Part shown: positions 8,417 to 17,154 of the stretch, piece after piece
Layout: every line of letters starts with the position of its first letter
Numbering within the stretch: the stretch's first letter is position 1
From: DASPHG01 sp963849605
GTDB taxonomy: Bacteria; Actinomycetota; Thermoleophilia; Solirubrobacterales; Thermoleophilaceae
Length of the DNA: 64,000 nucleotides
NCBI GenBank assembly: GCA_963849605.1
Contig: CAWKHX010000017.1
Coordinates: 398,971-462,970 of the forward strand
Direction of reading: 5' to 3'
The notes under the pieces: model-generated
What the model saw: only the letters and a program-made list of their open reading frames with translations
Databases searched by the model: none
Told to the model about the DNA's origin: nothing
Translations under genes and position numbers: made by a program

Positions 8417-9982
8417 TCAGAGGAGAGGCGGCAGCAGGTCGATGCCCGGAAGCGGTGGCAGCTCCTCTTCCCGGGCGACCCGGCTCGGCAGGCGGCAGAC
8501 GAACCCGAACTCGCTACGGCGCGTTAGCCCGGTGCGGGCGCCGCCCACCCCTGGGGACCGGCGGCGGGCTGCGGCGCGGGCTCCTGCCGGCGCCCTGAGC
8601 CACGTGCGTCGCACCGCGGCGGTCCGGGTCCGCTCATCCGAGCGGTCGAACTTGAGCACGTCGATGCCACGCGCGAAGTCGAGCGCGTAGACGATCGACC
8701 CCGTCGGATCGGTTGGCGCGAAGAGCACCGACCAGGTCTCTCCCTTGGTCGGGACCCAGTAGCCGACCTGGCGGATGCCGGCGGGGTCGCTCACGTCGAG
8801 GAAGCGCGTGCCCTCCTCGTACCAGCCGCCCGCGACCAGGCCATCGCGCTCGTCGAAGTAGTGCGCCGAGCAGAGGCCCGTCACGGGAGCCCACCCGCGC
8901 CCCTGAACGAGGCTCTGGAGCTCGGTCTCGAACAGGTCGAGTAGCACCAGCTTGCGCGCGCCCGTGGAGGTGCGCTTGTCGGTGATGCCCCAGGTCTGGA
9001 AGCTGCCCGCTCCCTCGCACGTCGGTCGGTTGTAGTCCTCCTCGACGATTCCCACGACCTTTCCGTCGCCACCTGCGGGATAGGTCTTGCCGGCCTTGGG
9101 CTGGAAGTCACCCCTCCTCTTCTTGTGGAAGCGGAGGCTGTCGTGGTGGATCAGGTCGATCGGGGTCTCCCCCTTGCCGCCGATGCCGAAGACCGGGTCC
9201 GGCCCCGGGAAGCCGAGCTGACCCGAGTTCACGATGTTCTCGTCGGTACGCATGACCATCTTCGGGTTGAGCGGATCCCTGACGTCGTACGCCGCGCTCC
9301 CGTCGCCACCGACGATCCATGCGAGCCCGTCCCCGTCCACCTGCACGTCGTGGGAGGAAATGCCGGTGGTCGGCGGCTTGAAGCGACCTGCCAGCTTCGG
9401 CGCGGCTGGGTCGCGCAGATCCACGATCTGGATTCCCTCCGCCGTGCCCGCCAGGTAGGCGAACTTGCACCCCTGGATGCACGAGGCGGTGTGGCCGATT
9501 CCGTCCTCCTGCGGCTCGGGGAGGCCGAAGATCCCCGGCACGCCGGTGTATACGAAGCCCGTCGGCAAGGCCGACTTCAGCACCGGGAGCTGGGGGTTCG
9601 AGATGTCGATCACGTACAGGACGCCGACGCCCTCGCTCGGGTCGTTCGACACCAGCAGGATGTTCCCGCCCAAGTCGACGTCTTCGTTCTCGAAGTGGGG
9701 CAGCGGCAGCGCGCCCACGGGCACCGGCAGCTCGGGATCCGTGATGTCGTAGACGCTCAGCCCCTCGGTCGTCGTGACGTACATGAAGCCGTCGCGGAAC
9801 CTGGCCCCGATCGGATGGGGAACCGGCAGCGTCACGAGCGGCTTGACGTTGTTCGAGATGAGCGGCTTCTGCCCGCCCACGATGTCCGGAGGCGCCTGCG
9901 CGCCCGCGACGGACGGCGCCGCGAGCAGGCCGGTGAGCGTCAGAAGGAGGGCGAGGCGGCGCAAGGTGGAGCTCGAAATCAC
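8417..9982 (-). CDS. Secreted LVIVD-repeat protein
   Basis: 521 residues with a clear Sec signal (LALLLTLTGLLAAPSVAGAQA). The mature protein carries blade-like repeats of the LVIVD type, e.g. LSVYDITDPELPVPVG, LYVIDISNPQLPVL, IQIVDLRDPAAPKLAG and AAYDVRDPLNP, which suggest a beta-propeller. The last about 70 residues (after GIDVLKFDRSDE) are Arg/Ala-rich and unlike the rest, so the C-terminus may be read in a shifted frame or be a poorly conserved tail. Extracellular; binding partner unknown. Divergent from sucC across a 43-bp gap. Confidence 0.8.
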   Translation of the reverse strand: MISSSTLRRLALLLTLTGLLAAPSVAGAQAPPDIVGGQKPLISNNVKPLVTLPVPHPIGARFRDGFMYVTTTEGLSVYDITDPELPVPVGALPLPHFENEDVDLGGNILLVSNDPSEGVGVLYVIDISNPQLPVLKSALPTGFVYTGVPGIFGLPEPQEDGIGHTASCIQGCKFAYLAGTAEGIQIVDLRDPAAPKLAGRFKPPTTGISSHDVQVDGDGLAWIVGGDGSAAYDVRDPLNPKMVMRTDENIVNSGQLGFPGPDPVFGIGGKGETPIDLIHHDSLRFHKKRRGDFQPKAGKTYPAGGDGKVVGIVEEDYNRPTCEGAGSFQTWGITDKRTSTGARKLVLLDLFETELQSLVQGRGWAPVTGLCSAHYFDERDGLVAGGWYEEGTRFLDVSDPAGIRQVGYWVPTKGETWSVLFAPTDPTGSIVYALDFARGIDVLKFDRSDERTRTAAVRRTWLRAPAGARAAARRRSPGVGGARTGLTRRSEFGFVCRLPSRVAREEELPPLPGIDLLPPLL

Positions 9983-10025
9983 AATACGCGTGAATCGCCG
10001 CTACCGCTAGGGTTCCCGCCCCTCT

Positions 10026-11225
10026 ATGCGCTTCTTCGAGTACGAGAGCCGCCAGATCCTCGAGCGCGAGGGCATCCCCGTCGCCGGCGGCGGCTTCGCG
10101 ACCAACGCCGAGGCCGCCAAGCAGATCGCGGCCGACATCGGCGGGCCGGTGGTCATCAAGTCGCAGGTGCTCACCGGCGGCCGGATGAAGGCGGGCGGCG
10201 TCAAGTTCGCCGACACGCCGGAGGAGTGCGAGGCGCACGCGAAGGAGATCCTCGCCCTCGAGATCAACGGGCACATGCCCCGTGGGGTGCTCGTCGGCGC
10301 GAAGGCCCCGATCGCCCAGGAGTACTACGCGGGCGTCATCTACGACGGGATCGCCAAGAAGCCGACGTTCGTCTTCTCGGACATGGGCGGCATCGACATC
10401 GAGGAGGTCGCGGAACAGCACCCCGACCACATCGGGCGCGGCCACTTCTCGACGATCCTGCCCCGGATGGACTTCATCGCCAAGGATGTGATCGCGTCGG
10501 TGGGCATCACCGGCTCCGACCTCAACCGCCTGACGCCGATCCTGTCCAAGCTCGCGCAGCTCTTCGTGAAGTACGACATGACGCTCGCCGAGATCAACCC
10601 GCTCGTGAAGCTCGAGGACGGGTCGTTCATGGCGGTGGACGCACACATGGACATGGAGACCGAGGGCCGCCCGCGCCAGAAGGAGCTGCTTAAGGAGCTC
10701 AGCGTCGCCGAGGAGGAGACGCGCGAGGCCCGCGAGCCGACCGAGTTCGAGATCAAAGGCGAGCAGATCGACTCCGCCGACCACCGCGGCGTCGCGGGCA
10801 ACGTCACCGAGTTCGACGGCAACCTCGGGCTCGTGATCGGCGCCGGCGGCGGCTCGCTGACCCTCTTCGACGCCGTGCGCCGCTACGGCGGCAAGCCCGC
10901 CAACTACTGCGAGATCGGCGGCAACCCGAGCGTGTCGAAGGCGAAGAACCTGACGAAGCTCGTGCTCGAGAAGCCGGGCGTCGACAAGATCGCCGTGATG
11001 ATGTCGATCGTCTCGAACACCCGCGTGGACATCGTCGCTCGCGGCGTGATCAAGGCGTGCCTCGAGCTCGGGCACGACCCGGCCGAGAAGGTCGCCGTCT
11101 TCCGGATCCCGGGCGCGTGGGAGGACGAGGGCTTCAAGATCCTCGAGAAGTACGGAATTGAATATTTCGACCGGTCCGTGTCGATGCACGAAGCCGCCAA
11201 GCGCGCCGTGGAGAAGATCGGCTGA
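10026..11225 (+). CDS. sucC: ATP-grasp CoA ligase beta subunit (succinyl-CoA synthetase-like)
   Basis: 399 residues. N-terminal ATP-grasp domain (FFEYESRQILEREGIPV, VVIKSQVLTGGRMKAGGVK) and C-terminal CoA-ligase flavodoxin-like domain. The Mg-binding block AEINPLV is present. The C-terminal segment reads GAGGGSLTLFDAVRRYGG and EIGGNPS instead of the common NGAGLAM and DVGGGA, so it belongs to a divergent branch. Succinate is the default substrate; malate (as in malate thiokinase) is an alternative worth considering because a malyl-CoA lyase lies 4 kb away. Overlaps sucD by one base (TGATG). Confidence 0.8.
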   Translation: MRFFEYESRQILEREGIPVAGGGFATNAEAAKQIAADIGGPVVIKSQVLTGGRMKAGGVKFADTPEECEAHAKEILALEINGHMPRGVLVGAKAPIAQEYYAGVIYDGIAKKPTFVFSDMGGIDIEEVAEQHPDHIGRGHFSTILPRMDFIAKDVIASVGITGSDLNRLTPILSKLAQLFVKYDMTLAEINPLVKLEDGSFMAVDAHMDMETEGRPRQKELLKELSVAEEETREAREPTEFEIKGEQIDSADHRGVAGNVTEFDGNLGLVIGAGGGSLTLFDAVRRYGGKPANYCEIGGNPSVSKAKNLTKLVLEKPGVDKIAVMMSIVSNTRVDIVARGVIKACLELGHDPAEKVAVFRIPGAWEDEGFKILEKYGIEYFDRSVSMHEAAKRAVEKIG

Positions 11226-12130
11226 TGTTGATCGACGAGAACACGACCTTCATCGTCCAGGGGATCACCGGGCGTGAGGCCGTGAACCTGACGCGCGAGT
11301 GCCTCGACTACGGATCGAAGATCATCGGCGGCGTCACGCCGGGCCGGAAGGGACGCGAGGTCCACGGCGTCCCCGTGTACGACTCGGTCGCGCAGCTCTG
11401 CGACGAGCTCGGGCAGGTGCCGGACGGGTCGGTAGTGACCGTCCCGCCCGCGTTCACCAAGGACGCCGTCTTCGAGGCGATCGAGGCGGGCGTCAAGCTG
11501 ATCGTGATCGTGACCGAGCGGATCCCCCGCTTCGACGTGGCGCAGATGGTCGAGCTCGCGAATCTCCGCGGCGCGCGCATCATCGGCCCCAACTGCCTCG
11601 GGATCATCCGCCCTGGCATCGCGAAGATGGGCGGCGTCGGCGGCCCCGCGAAGGACGCCGAGAAGGCCTACCAGCCCGGCCGCGTAGGCGTGATGTCGCG
11701 CTCCGGCGGCATGACCACCGAGATCTCCTCGACCCTCACCGCAGCCGGCCTGGGCGTCTCGACCGCCGTCTCGATCGGCGGCGACGCGATCATCGGCTCG
11801 ACCTACGCCGAGCTGATGCCCCACTTCGAGGAGGACGAGCAGACGGAGGCGATCGTGATCTACACGGAGCCCGGCGGCCGCATGGAGGCCGAGCTCGCGC
11901 GCTACGTGACCGAGAACGACTCCAAGCTGCCGATCGTCGCTTTCATGGCCGGCCGCTTCATGGACGAGATGCCCGGCATGAGCTTCGGCCACGCCGGCAC
12001 GATCGTCGAGGGCAAGGCCGACACCGCCGCCGAGAAGATCAAGCGGCTGCAGGACGCGGGCATCACGGTCGCCGAGGAGATCTCGGAGATCCCCGATCTC
12101 GTCAAGGAGAAGATCGGGGTGGCCGCGTGA
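11225..12130 (+). CDS. sucD: CoA ligase alpha subunit (succinyl-CoA synthetase-like)
   Basis: 301 residues. CoA-binding Rossmann domain (FIVQGITGREAVNLT, GGVTPGRKG) followed by the ligase domain with GPNCLGIIRPG, GVMSRSGGMTTEIS and the phospho-histidine site SFGHAGTIVEG. Together with the preceding subunit it makes the acid-CoA ligase that stores or spends an ATP while forming the CoA ester. It is translationally coupled on both sides: its start overlaps the stop of sucC and its stop overlaps the GTG of a ferredoxin-like gene. Confidence 0.85.
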   Translation: MLIDENTTFIVQGITGREAVNLTRECLDYGSKIIGGVTPGRKGREVHGVPVYDSVAQLCDELGQVPDGSVVTVPPAFTKDAVFEAIEAGVKLIVIVTERIPRFDVAQMVELANLRGARIIGPNCLGIIRPGIAKMGGVGGPAKDAEKAYQPGRVGVMSRSGGMTTEISSTLTAAGLGVSTAVSIGGDAIIGSTYAELMPHFEEDEQTEAIVIYTEPGGRMEAELARYVTENDSKLPIVAFMAGRFMDEMPGMSFGHAGTIVEGKADTAAEKIKRLQDAGITVAEEISEIPDLVKEKIGVAA

Positions 12131-12366
12131 GCGAGGCCGTCTTCATCAACGTCGAGGTCTCCGAGGACATCCGTTCCGACCCGGAGATGGCGAAGAAGCT
12201 CGAGGAAGCGTGCCCGGTCGACATCTACGCCGTGCGTGACGGCTCCGTCGACGTGGTCGAGGAGAACCTCGACGAGTGCATCCTCTGCGGGCTCTGCGTC
12301 GAGGCCGCGCCGCCCGGCAAGGTGCGCGTCCTCAAGCTGTACGACGGCACCGCACTCGAGCGCTAG
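12127..12366 (+). CDS. Small ferredoxin-like [4Fe-4S] protein coupled to sucD
   Basis: 79 residues from GTG 12127, which overlaps the sucD stop (GTGA). It has exactly four Cys: one in EEACPVDIY (about residue 24) and three in CILCGLC (about 50-56). The second CP of a two-cluster ferredoxin is replaced (VEAAP), so one [4Fe-4S] cluster with the Cys-Pro ligand contributed from upstream is predicted, similar to FixX-type ferredoxins. Its place in the ligase operon suggests electron transfer for a 2-oxoacid:ferredoxin oxidoreductase or another redox partner encoded elsewhere; that link is inference. Confidence 0.7.
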   Translation: MSEAVFINVEVSEDIRSDPEMAKKLEEACPVDIYAVRDGSVDVVEENLDECILCGLCVEAAPPGKVRVLKLYDGTALER

Positions 12367-12531
12367 GTCCAGATCACAAGGCCGAGCGCCGTGCACGCGA
12401 GGCCGAGGGCTATCACCTGGGCGCCGTCACGCGGCCGGTTGCGTCGAATGAGCGCGACGCCCTGCGAAGACGGCGCCGACAACCGCCAGCGGCGCCAAGA
12501 CGCAGACCGCGGCGAGCAGGTAGGCGACCAC
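12363..12531 (-). pseudogene. Small two-helix membrane protein, frameshifted
   Basis: The minus strand encodes one transmembrane helix in one frame (VVAYLLAAVCVLAPLAVVG) and a second helix in the next frame (GAQVIALGLACTALGLVIWT) joined by a basic loop. Removing one G near 12460 joins them into a protein of about 55 residues with two membrane segments. Start GTG 12531 is tentative. It lies right behind the SCP2-like gene. A one-base consensus error is as likely as true decay. Confidence 0.4.
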
Positions 12532-12575
12532 GACGATCCGCGTCGGGTCCCGAGACGGCAGCTCTTCTAGCTCGT

Positions 12576-12977
12576 CTACGCCCGCACCCGCGCCAGCTGG
12601 CGCTGGATCACGTTGCCGAGGAGGCTCACCACGGCGGGCTCGCCCGACACCTTCACGTGCCCGTGCTGGTACGCCTCCGCCCAGTGCTTCAGCCGGCCGT
12701 CCTTGGCGAGCTCGTTGAAGTGGGAGCGCGTCACGACCACGTCGAGCTTGGCGTCGCCCGCCGGGTCCTTCGTGACCTTGGGCCCGGGCACCTCGATGCG
12801 CCAGATCGGCGCGCCGGCGCCGCGCGTGGGGAGCTCCAGCCGCACCACCAGCTTGAGCTGCTTGAGCGCAGGAACTTCTGCAGTGAACCGATCGATCGTC
12901 TGCTCGATCAGAACGCGGGTATCAGTCGATGCCACTACGCCGATCTTATGGGCGTTCGGATGGGTTGTTGGATCCAA
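12576..12977 (-). CDS. SCP2-like sterol/lipid-binding domain protein
   Basis: 133 residues. The pattern WRIEVPGPKVTKDPAGDAKL, VVVTRSHFNELAKDG and HGHVKVSGEPAVVSLLGNVI matches a small SCP2-type fold, in which a helix-plus-sheet cavity holds a lipid or acyl chain and the central phrase corresponds to D-x-x-v-x-x-s-x-x-d-f-x-x-l. Stand-alone SCP2 proteins are usually cytosolic. The start is ATG in MDPTTHPN; a later start near VASTDTRVLIEQ is possible. Divergent from the secreted protein at 13022. Confidence 0.6.
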   Translation of the reverse strand: MDPTTHPNAHKIGVVASTDTRVLIEQTIDRFTAEVPALKQLKLVVRLELPTRGAGAPIWRIEVPGPKVTKDPAGDAKLDVVVTRSHFNELAKDGRLKHWAEAYQHGHVKVSGEPAVVSLLGNVIQRQLARVRA

Positions 12978-13021
12978 GGCGCCGGCGGTGGGGCCGGCGC
13001 CACCAAATACGAGGAGGAACG

Positions 13022-13699
13022 ATGAAGCTGAAGCGACCCTCGCCGGCGATGGCCGTCGCCGTGATTGCGCTCGTGATGAGCATGACCGGCGGCGCGATCG
13101 CGGCCGTGAACTTCGCTCAGAACGCGGGCGCGGTGGACGGCTATAGCGCCGTCAAGGCCAAGAAGGCCGGCAAGAACAAGGGCGCCGGCAAGCTGATCGC
13201 CACGTACAGCGGCGGTGAGAAGAAGGGCCAGTTCCCGCTCCGCGCTGTTGCGGGGGCGGCGTCCGAGAACGACGTCAACAACCTCGCTGATGAGGTAACG
13301 CGCGGCAAGAATGGCGCGCGGACGATTGCCGTGGTCGATAACTCGACCACCGCCTCGGAGACGCTCATCGATCTCGAGCTGGGCGCTCTCCAGGTCTCGT
13401 GCACCGACCAGGCGGCTGCAGCGGGCAACGAGAACGCCAGCACCCGGATCAGCGTCACGAACAGCTCCGGCTCGCCGGTCAACCTGACCCGCACGGTCGG
13501 CAGCGGCGATCCGACGATCCTCACGCTCCAGGACGGGATCGTCAACACGTTCACGGTCGGCCAGCAGAACACGTTCACGATCCAGCTGCAGGGCAGCGGG
13601 AACCGCACCGTGGTCGTCAATGGAGCCGCAATCCAGACCGGTCCGGGCACTCCGGACAGCTCCTGTGTGGTCTGGGCGACGGCCTTCCTAGTCGACTAG
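13022..13699 (+). CDS. Secreted protein with Thermoleophilia-type signal peptide
   Basis: 225 residues. The ATG is preceded by a strong Shine-Dalgarno (GAGGAGGAAC). The signal peptide begins MKLKRPSPAMAVAVIAL, a beginning common in secreted proteins of Thermoleophilia. The mature part has a Lys-rich stretch (VKAKKAGKNKGAGK), then a Ser/Thr/Asn-rich beta-type region (about 90-225) with two Cys (VSCTD and SSCVV) that could form a disulfide. No enzyme motif is visible. Probably an exported surface or matrix protein; function unknown. Confidence 0.75.
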   Translation: MKLKRPSPAMAVAVIALVMSMTGGAIAAVNFAQNAGAVDGYSAVKAKKAGKNKGAGKLIATYSGGEKKGQFPLRAVAGAASENDVNNLADEVTRGKNGARTIAVVDNSTTASETLIDLELGALQVSCTDQAAAAGNENASTRISVTNSSGSPVNLTRTVGSGDPTILTLQDGIVNTFTVGQQNTFTIQLQGSGNRTVVVNGAAIQTGPGTPDSSCVVWATAFLVD

Positions 13700-13727
13700 A
13701 GGAAGCCTCGGAAGAGTTGCTCGGGCG

Positions 13728-14921
13728 CTAGATCTTGTGGCGCTCGAGCAGCTTCTTCCCGATCACCATCTTCTGGATCTCGGAGGTGCCCTCGCCGATC
13801 AGCAGCAATGGCGCATCGCGATAGATGCGCTCGATTTCGTACTCCTTCGAGTAGCCGTAGCCGCCGTGAATGCGGAGCGCCTGCTCGGCGTTCTCCTTGG
13901 CCGCTTCGGACGCGAAGAGCTTCGCCATGCCGGCCTCGATGTCGGAACGCTCGCCGGCGTCCTTCATCCGTGCGGCCTTCATGGTGAGAAGCCTCGCCGC
14001 CTCCACCCTTGTTCCCATCTCCGCGAGCTTGAACGTGATCGCCTGGTGCTGGGCGATCGGCTTGCCGAACGTCTTGCGTTCCTGGCTGTAGCGGAGCGCC
14101 AGCTCGAGCGAGCGCTGGGCGACGCCGACCCCGCGCGCGGCGACGTTGACGCGGCCGAGCTCGAGCGCGTCCATCATCTGGCGGAAGCCCTGACCGACGC
14201 CGTCGCGGCCCCCAAGGATGTGATCGTCGGAAGCCTTGAAGCCGTCGAAGACGAGCTCAGTCGACTCGACGCCCTTGTAGCCCATCTTCTTGATCGGCGG
14301 CGGAATCGTGAGGCCGGGGACCTCGGCCTCCCCCGGCTCTTTCTCGCAGATGAAGCAGGTCATGCCCTTGTACGGCGGATCGGCCTTCGGATCGGTCTTC
14401 ACGAGGACGAACACGAGCCCTGAGCGCAGTCCGTTGGTGACCCACATCTTCTGGCCGTTGATCTCCCAGCCGCCGTCGACCTCCTTGGCGGTCGACTTGA
14501 TGCCCTGGACGTCGGAGCCGACCTCGGGCTCAGACAGCGAGAACGCACCGCGGATCTCGCCGGTGGCCATCTTCGGCAGGTACTTCTCCTTCTGCTCGTC
14601 GGTCCCGAACTTCATCAGGAGGTACGAGCCGATGAAGTGCGTGTTCACGACGCCGGAGATGGAGATCCAGCCGCGCGAGAGCTCCTCGACGATCATCGCG
14701 TAGGTCGTCAGGTCGAGGCCCATCCCGCCGTACTCCTCGGGAATCGTCACCCCGAAGAGCCCGAGCTCCTTCATCTGCTCGACGATCGGCCCGGGGAACT
14801 TGTCCTCGTGGTCGTACTCCTCCGCGGTCGGGAGGATCTCCTTGTCGACGAACTGGCGCACCATCTCGGTGATCGCCCTCTGCTCGTCGGTCTTTTCCTG
14901 GTAACCCACGGCTACGGCCAT
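13728..14921 (-). CDS. Acyl-CoA dehydrogenase
   Basis: 397 residues from ATG 14921 (an in-frame TTG lies at 14936). Standard three-part ACAD: N-terminal helices (GLFGVTIPEEYGGMGLD), FAD-binding middle (AFSLSEPEVGSDVQGIKSTA, MWVTNGL) and C-terminal helices with ALRIHGGYGYSKEYEIERIYRDA. The catalytic Glu is expected in LIGEGTSEIQ. It oxidises an acyl-CoA to the 2-enoyl-CoA and passes electrons to ETF. The chain-length class cannot be fixed from sequence alone. Single gene, no obvious operon partner. Confidence 0.93.
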   Translation of the reverse strand: MAVAVGYQEKTDEQRAITEMVRQFVDKEILPTAEEYDHEDKFPGPIVEQMKELGLFGVTIPEEYGGMGLDLTTYAMIVEELSRGWISISGVVNTHFIGSYLLMKFGTDEQKEKYLPKMATGEIRGAFSLSEPEVGSDVQGIKSTAKEVDGGWEINGQKMWVTNGLRSGLVFVLVKTDPKADPPYKGMTCFICEKEPGEAEVPGLTIPPPIKKMGYKGVESTELVFDGFKASDDHILGGRDGVGQGFRQMMDALELGRVNVAARGVGVAQRSLELALRYSQERKTFGKPIAQHQAITFKLAEMGTRVEAARLLTMKAARMKDAGERSDIEAGMAKLFASEAAKENAEQALRIHGGYGYSKEYEIERIYRDAPLLLIGEGTSEIQKMVIGKKLLERHKI

Positions 14922-14955
14922 CGCGGCCGCGGACAATACCGGGAGGCCGGGGCGG

Positions 14956-15528
14956 CTAAAACCCGTCGGGGTGACGGATGCGGTACCCGGAGGAGTCCCG
15001 CATCGTCTTGTTCCAGCGGGGGCCGGTGCCCGGCTCCTGGCCGTAGCGGTCCCCGTTGGGGTCGCGCATGCCCGTGTCGAGCCTGAGGCCGGCGATCACG
15101 GCGTAGGCGTGGCCGCCGTTCGCGAAGACGGTGATCCACTTGCCCTTCCCGCGGTCGCCCCAGCTCATGAAGTCGCCGGAGGCGAGCGGGCTCCTGAGGA
15201 GGTTGCCGCCGATCAGCGCGTACGAGACGCTGCCCGAGCAGTCGTAGCCGCGGTCCTCGACCGAGGCGTGGCCGCCGCCGTACTTGTACGGCTTGTCGAC
15301 GATGTCGTTCGCGGCGTAGATCGCGCGCTTGACGCGTCGCGGCGCGTTCCTCGGCGGGATCGCGTGGCCGTTGACGATCTTCGCGTTCTTGGCGGGCGCG
15401 TAGCGCGGATCGTCCGGCGAGGTGCCGCCGTTCGACGCCTCAGCGGCGTGAGCGATGGCGGGCACACAGGCCAGCACGCACGTCAACATGAGGACGCGCG
15501 AACAAATATGTCGCAGCGGCTTGACCAC
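14956..15528 (-). CDS. Secreted NlpC/P60-type cell-wall peptidase
   Basis: 190 residues from GTG 15528. N-terminal signal peptide (VLMLTCVLACVPAIAHA). The papain-like NlpC/P60 core shows the Cys motif YDCSGSVSYAL (about residues 94-104) and the His motif GGHAYAVIAGL about 45 residues later; a third catalytic polar residue was not assigned. Such enzymes cut peptide cross-links in peptidoglycan. A c-di-AMP riboswitch directly precedes the start codon, so expression is probably tied to c-di-AMP level, as known for actinobacterial Rpf and NlpC genes. Confidence 0.82.
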   Translation of the reverse strand: MVKPLRHICSRVLMLTCVLACVPAIAHAAEASNGGTSPDDPRYAPAKNAKIVNGHAIPPRNAPRRVKRAIYAANDIVDKPYKYGGGHASVEDRGYDCSGSVSYALIGGNLLRSPLASGDFMSWGDRGKGKWITVFANGGHAYAVIAGLRLDTGMRDPNGDRYGQEPGTGPRWNKTMRDSSGYRIRHPDGF

Positions 15529-15531
15529 AGT

Positions 15532-15670
15532 CTCTTTCGTCCGCCTGCGGGGTTAGCTGACGGGCTCGCGCTGAAAGAGCTTGCGCGCCTCTGTTAGGAG
15601 GTTCGCCCCAACAACCTGGGTCCCCCGCGCCACGCGTCGTGCGTGGCCTCGGCGTGTCGTTACCGTAGCA
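15532..15670 (-). promoter_or_regulatory. c-di-AMP (ydaO/yuaA) riboswitch upstream of NlpC/P60 gene
   Basis: Read on the minus strand, the 5' leader starts GCTACGGTAACGAC, has GGGGCGAAC in the middle and ends with CTCTTTCAGCGCGAGCCCG then the near-invariant AGCTAACCCCGCAGGC (plus-strand complement at 15543-15558). These match the ydaO/yuaA class. The same layout recurs at 25215-25382 in front of another wall gene. Ligand binding is assigned from the known class. Confidence 0.85.
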
Positions 15671-15741
15671 AACGGTCCGGCAGGGTCTGTTCTTTTGATG
15701 CTCATTGCCACAAGCTCAAATTCGGCCCCGCGGAAGCGCCC

Positions 15742-17154
15742 GTGAACTTCGCAACGGATGTTGTCGGGGCCGTCACACCCTCGAAAACCGCACTTTTGGG
15801 GCTCTCAGAGCGGCATTCGCGGCGCGAGCTGAGCTTCGGTGAGGTCTCCGAGCGCGCCGCACGACTCGCGGGCGCGCTGACCGAGCACGGCGCGGCTCGG
15901 GGTTCCGTGGTCATGACCGTGATCGGGAACCGGCCCGAGTGGGTCGAGGCGATGGTCGCCTGCTTCCGGATTGGCGCGATCGCCCTCCCGTGCACCGAGC
16001 AATTGCGGCCGAAGGACCTGCGTGCGCGGATGGACCTGGTCGAGCCGCGGGCGGTGGTCGCCGACGAGCGCGATGCCGACGCTGTTCGCGAGGCCGGCTT
16101 CGACGGCCCCCTCCTGACCATCCCGGACGACTCGCTGTACGAGGCCGCTCCGGCCCCGGCGGAGGATCTCGCGGCGGACGATCCGGCCCTGATCACATTC
16201 ACCTCGGGCACCGCCGGCGAGCCGAAGCCGATCACGCATGGGCAGCGGTACCTGTTCGGACAGGGAGTGCAGGCCGAACACTGGTTCGGCGCGCGCAGCG
16301 GCGACCTGGCCTGGTGCACCGCCGCATCGGGCTGGTCGAAGTCCGCGCGCAATGCCTTCATCGCGCCGTGGCTGATGGGCGCGACGGCGCTGCTGCACGA
16401 CGCCCGCTTCGATCCGGATGAGCGCCTCGACGTCGCCGAGCGCGAGGGCGTGAACGTGCTCTGCATGGCGCCGACCGAGTACCGGGCGGTCGCGAAGCGG
16501 ACCAAGCTGCGCGAGCTCCCCGCCCTGCGGCACGCCGTCGCCGCCGGCGAGCCGCTCAACCCCGAGATCGTCCACCTCTGGCGCGACGCGGTCGGGATCG
16601 AGATCCACGACGGCTATGGGCAGACCGAGACCGGCGCGCTCACTGGGATGCCGATCGGGCCGCCCGTGCGCCCCGGCTCGATGGGCCTCCCCCTCCCCGG
16701 CTTCAGGCTCTGGGTGGACGACGGCGAGCTGTGCGTCGACCCGTCGACGGTGCCGACCTTCTTCCTCGACGGCCCACGCGACGTATGGCGAACGGGCGAC
16801 CGCGTCCGCCAGGACGAGGACGGCTACCTCTGGTTCGAGGGCCGCACGGACGACGTGATCATCTCGTCCGGCTACAGGATCGGCCCGTTCGAGGTGGAAT
16901 CGGCGCTCGTCTCGCATCCGGCCGTGGCCGAGGCGGCCGCCGTCGCCGCGCCCGACGAGGAGCGCGGCTCGGTGGTCCGGGCGGTCGTCGTCCTGCGCGA
17001 CGGTCACGAGCCCGGCGCAGCTCTCGCCCGCGAGCTGCAGGAGCACGTGAGGGCCGAAACGGCGCCCTACAAGTACCCGCGCATCGTCGAGTTCGCCGAC
17101 GAGCTGCCGAAGACGGCGAGTGGGAAGATCAGGCGGGCGGAATTGCGCGGATGA
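15742..17154 (+). CDS. Acyl-CoA synthetase (AMP-forming, medium-chain/ACSM-like)
   Basis: 470 residues from GTG 15742 (MNFATDVV); this start keeps it clear of the riboswitch on the other strand. ANL-superfamily signatures: P-loop ITFTSGTAGEPKPI, WCTAASGWSKSARNAF typical of ACSM-type enzymes, DGYGQTETG, WRTGDRV, and the C-terminal domain with GRTDDVIISSGYRIGPFEVE and the catalytic Lys in KTASGKIRR. It activates a carboxylic acid with ATP to an acyl-AMP and then to the CoA ester. First gene of a three-gene overlapping operon. Confidence 0.9.
   Translation: MNFATDVVGAVTPSKTALLGLSERHSRRELSFGEVSERAARLAGALTEHGAARGSVVMTVIGNRPEWVEAMVACFRIGAIALPCTEQLRPKDLRARMDLVEPRAVVADERDADAVREAGFDGPLLTIPDDSLYEAAPAPAEDLAADDPALITFTSGTAGEPKPITHGQRYLFGQGVQAEHWFGARSGDLAWCTAASGWSKSARNAFIAPWLMGATALLHDARFDPDERLDVAEREGVNVLCMAPTEYRAVAKRTKLRELPALRHAVAAGEPLNPEIVHLWRDAVGIEIHDGYGQTETGALTGMPIGPPVRPGSMGLPLPGFRLWVDDGELCVDPSTVPTFFLDGPRDVWRTGDRVRQDEDGYLWFEGRTDDVIISSGYRIGPFEVESALVSHPAVAEAAAVAAPDEERGSVVRAVVVLRDGHEPGAALARELQEHVRAETAPYKYPRIVEFADELPKTASGKIRRAELRG

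Noticed and set aside
9108..11189. Very long minus-strand frame opposite sucC
   Set aside because: High-GC antisense shadow with His/Arg/Ala-rich translation; sucC on the plus strand has full family signatures.
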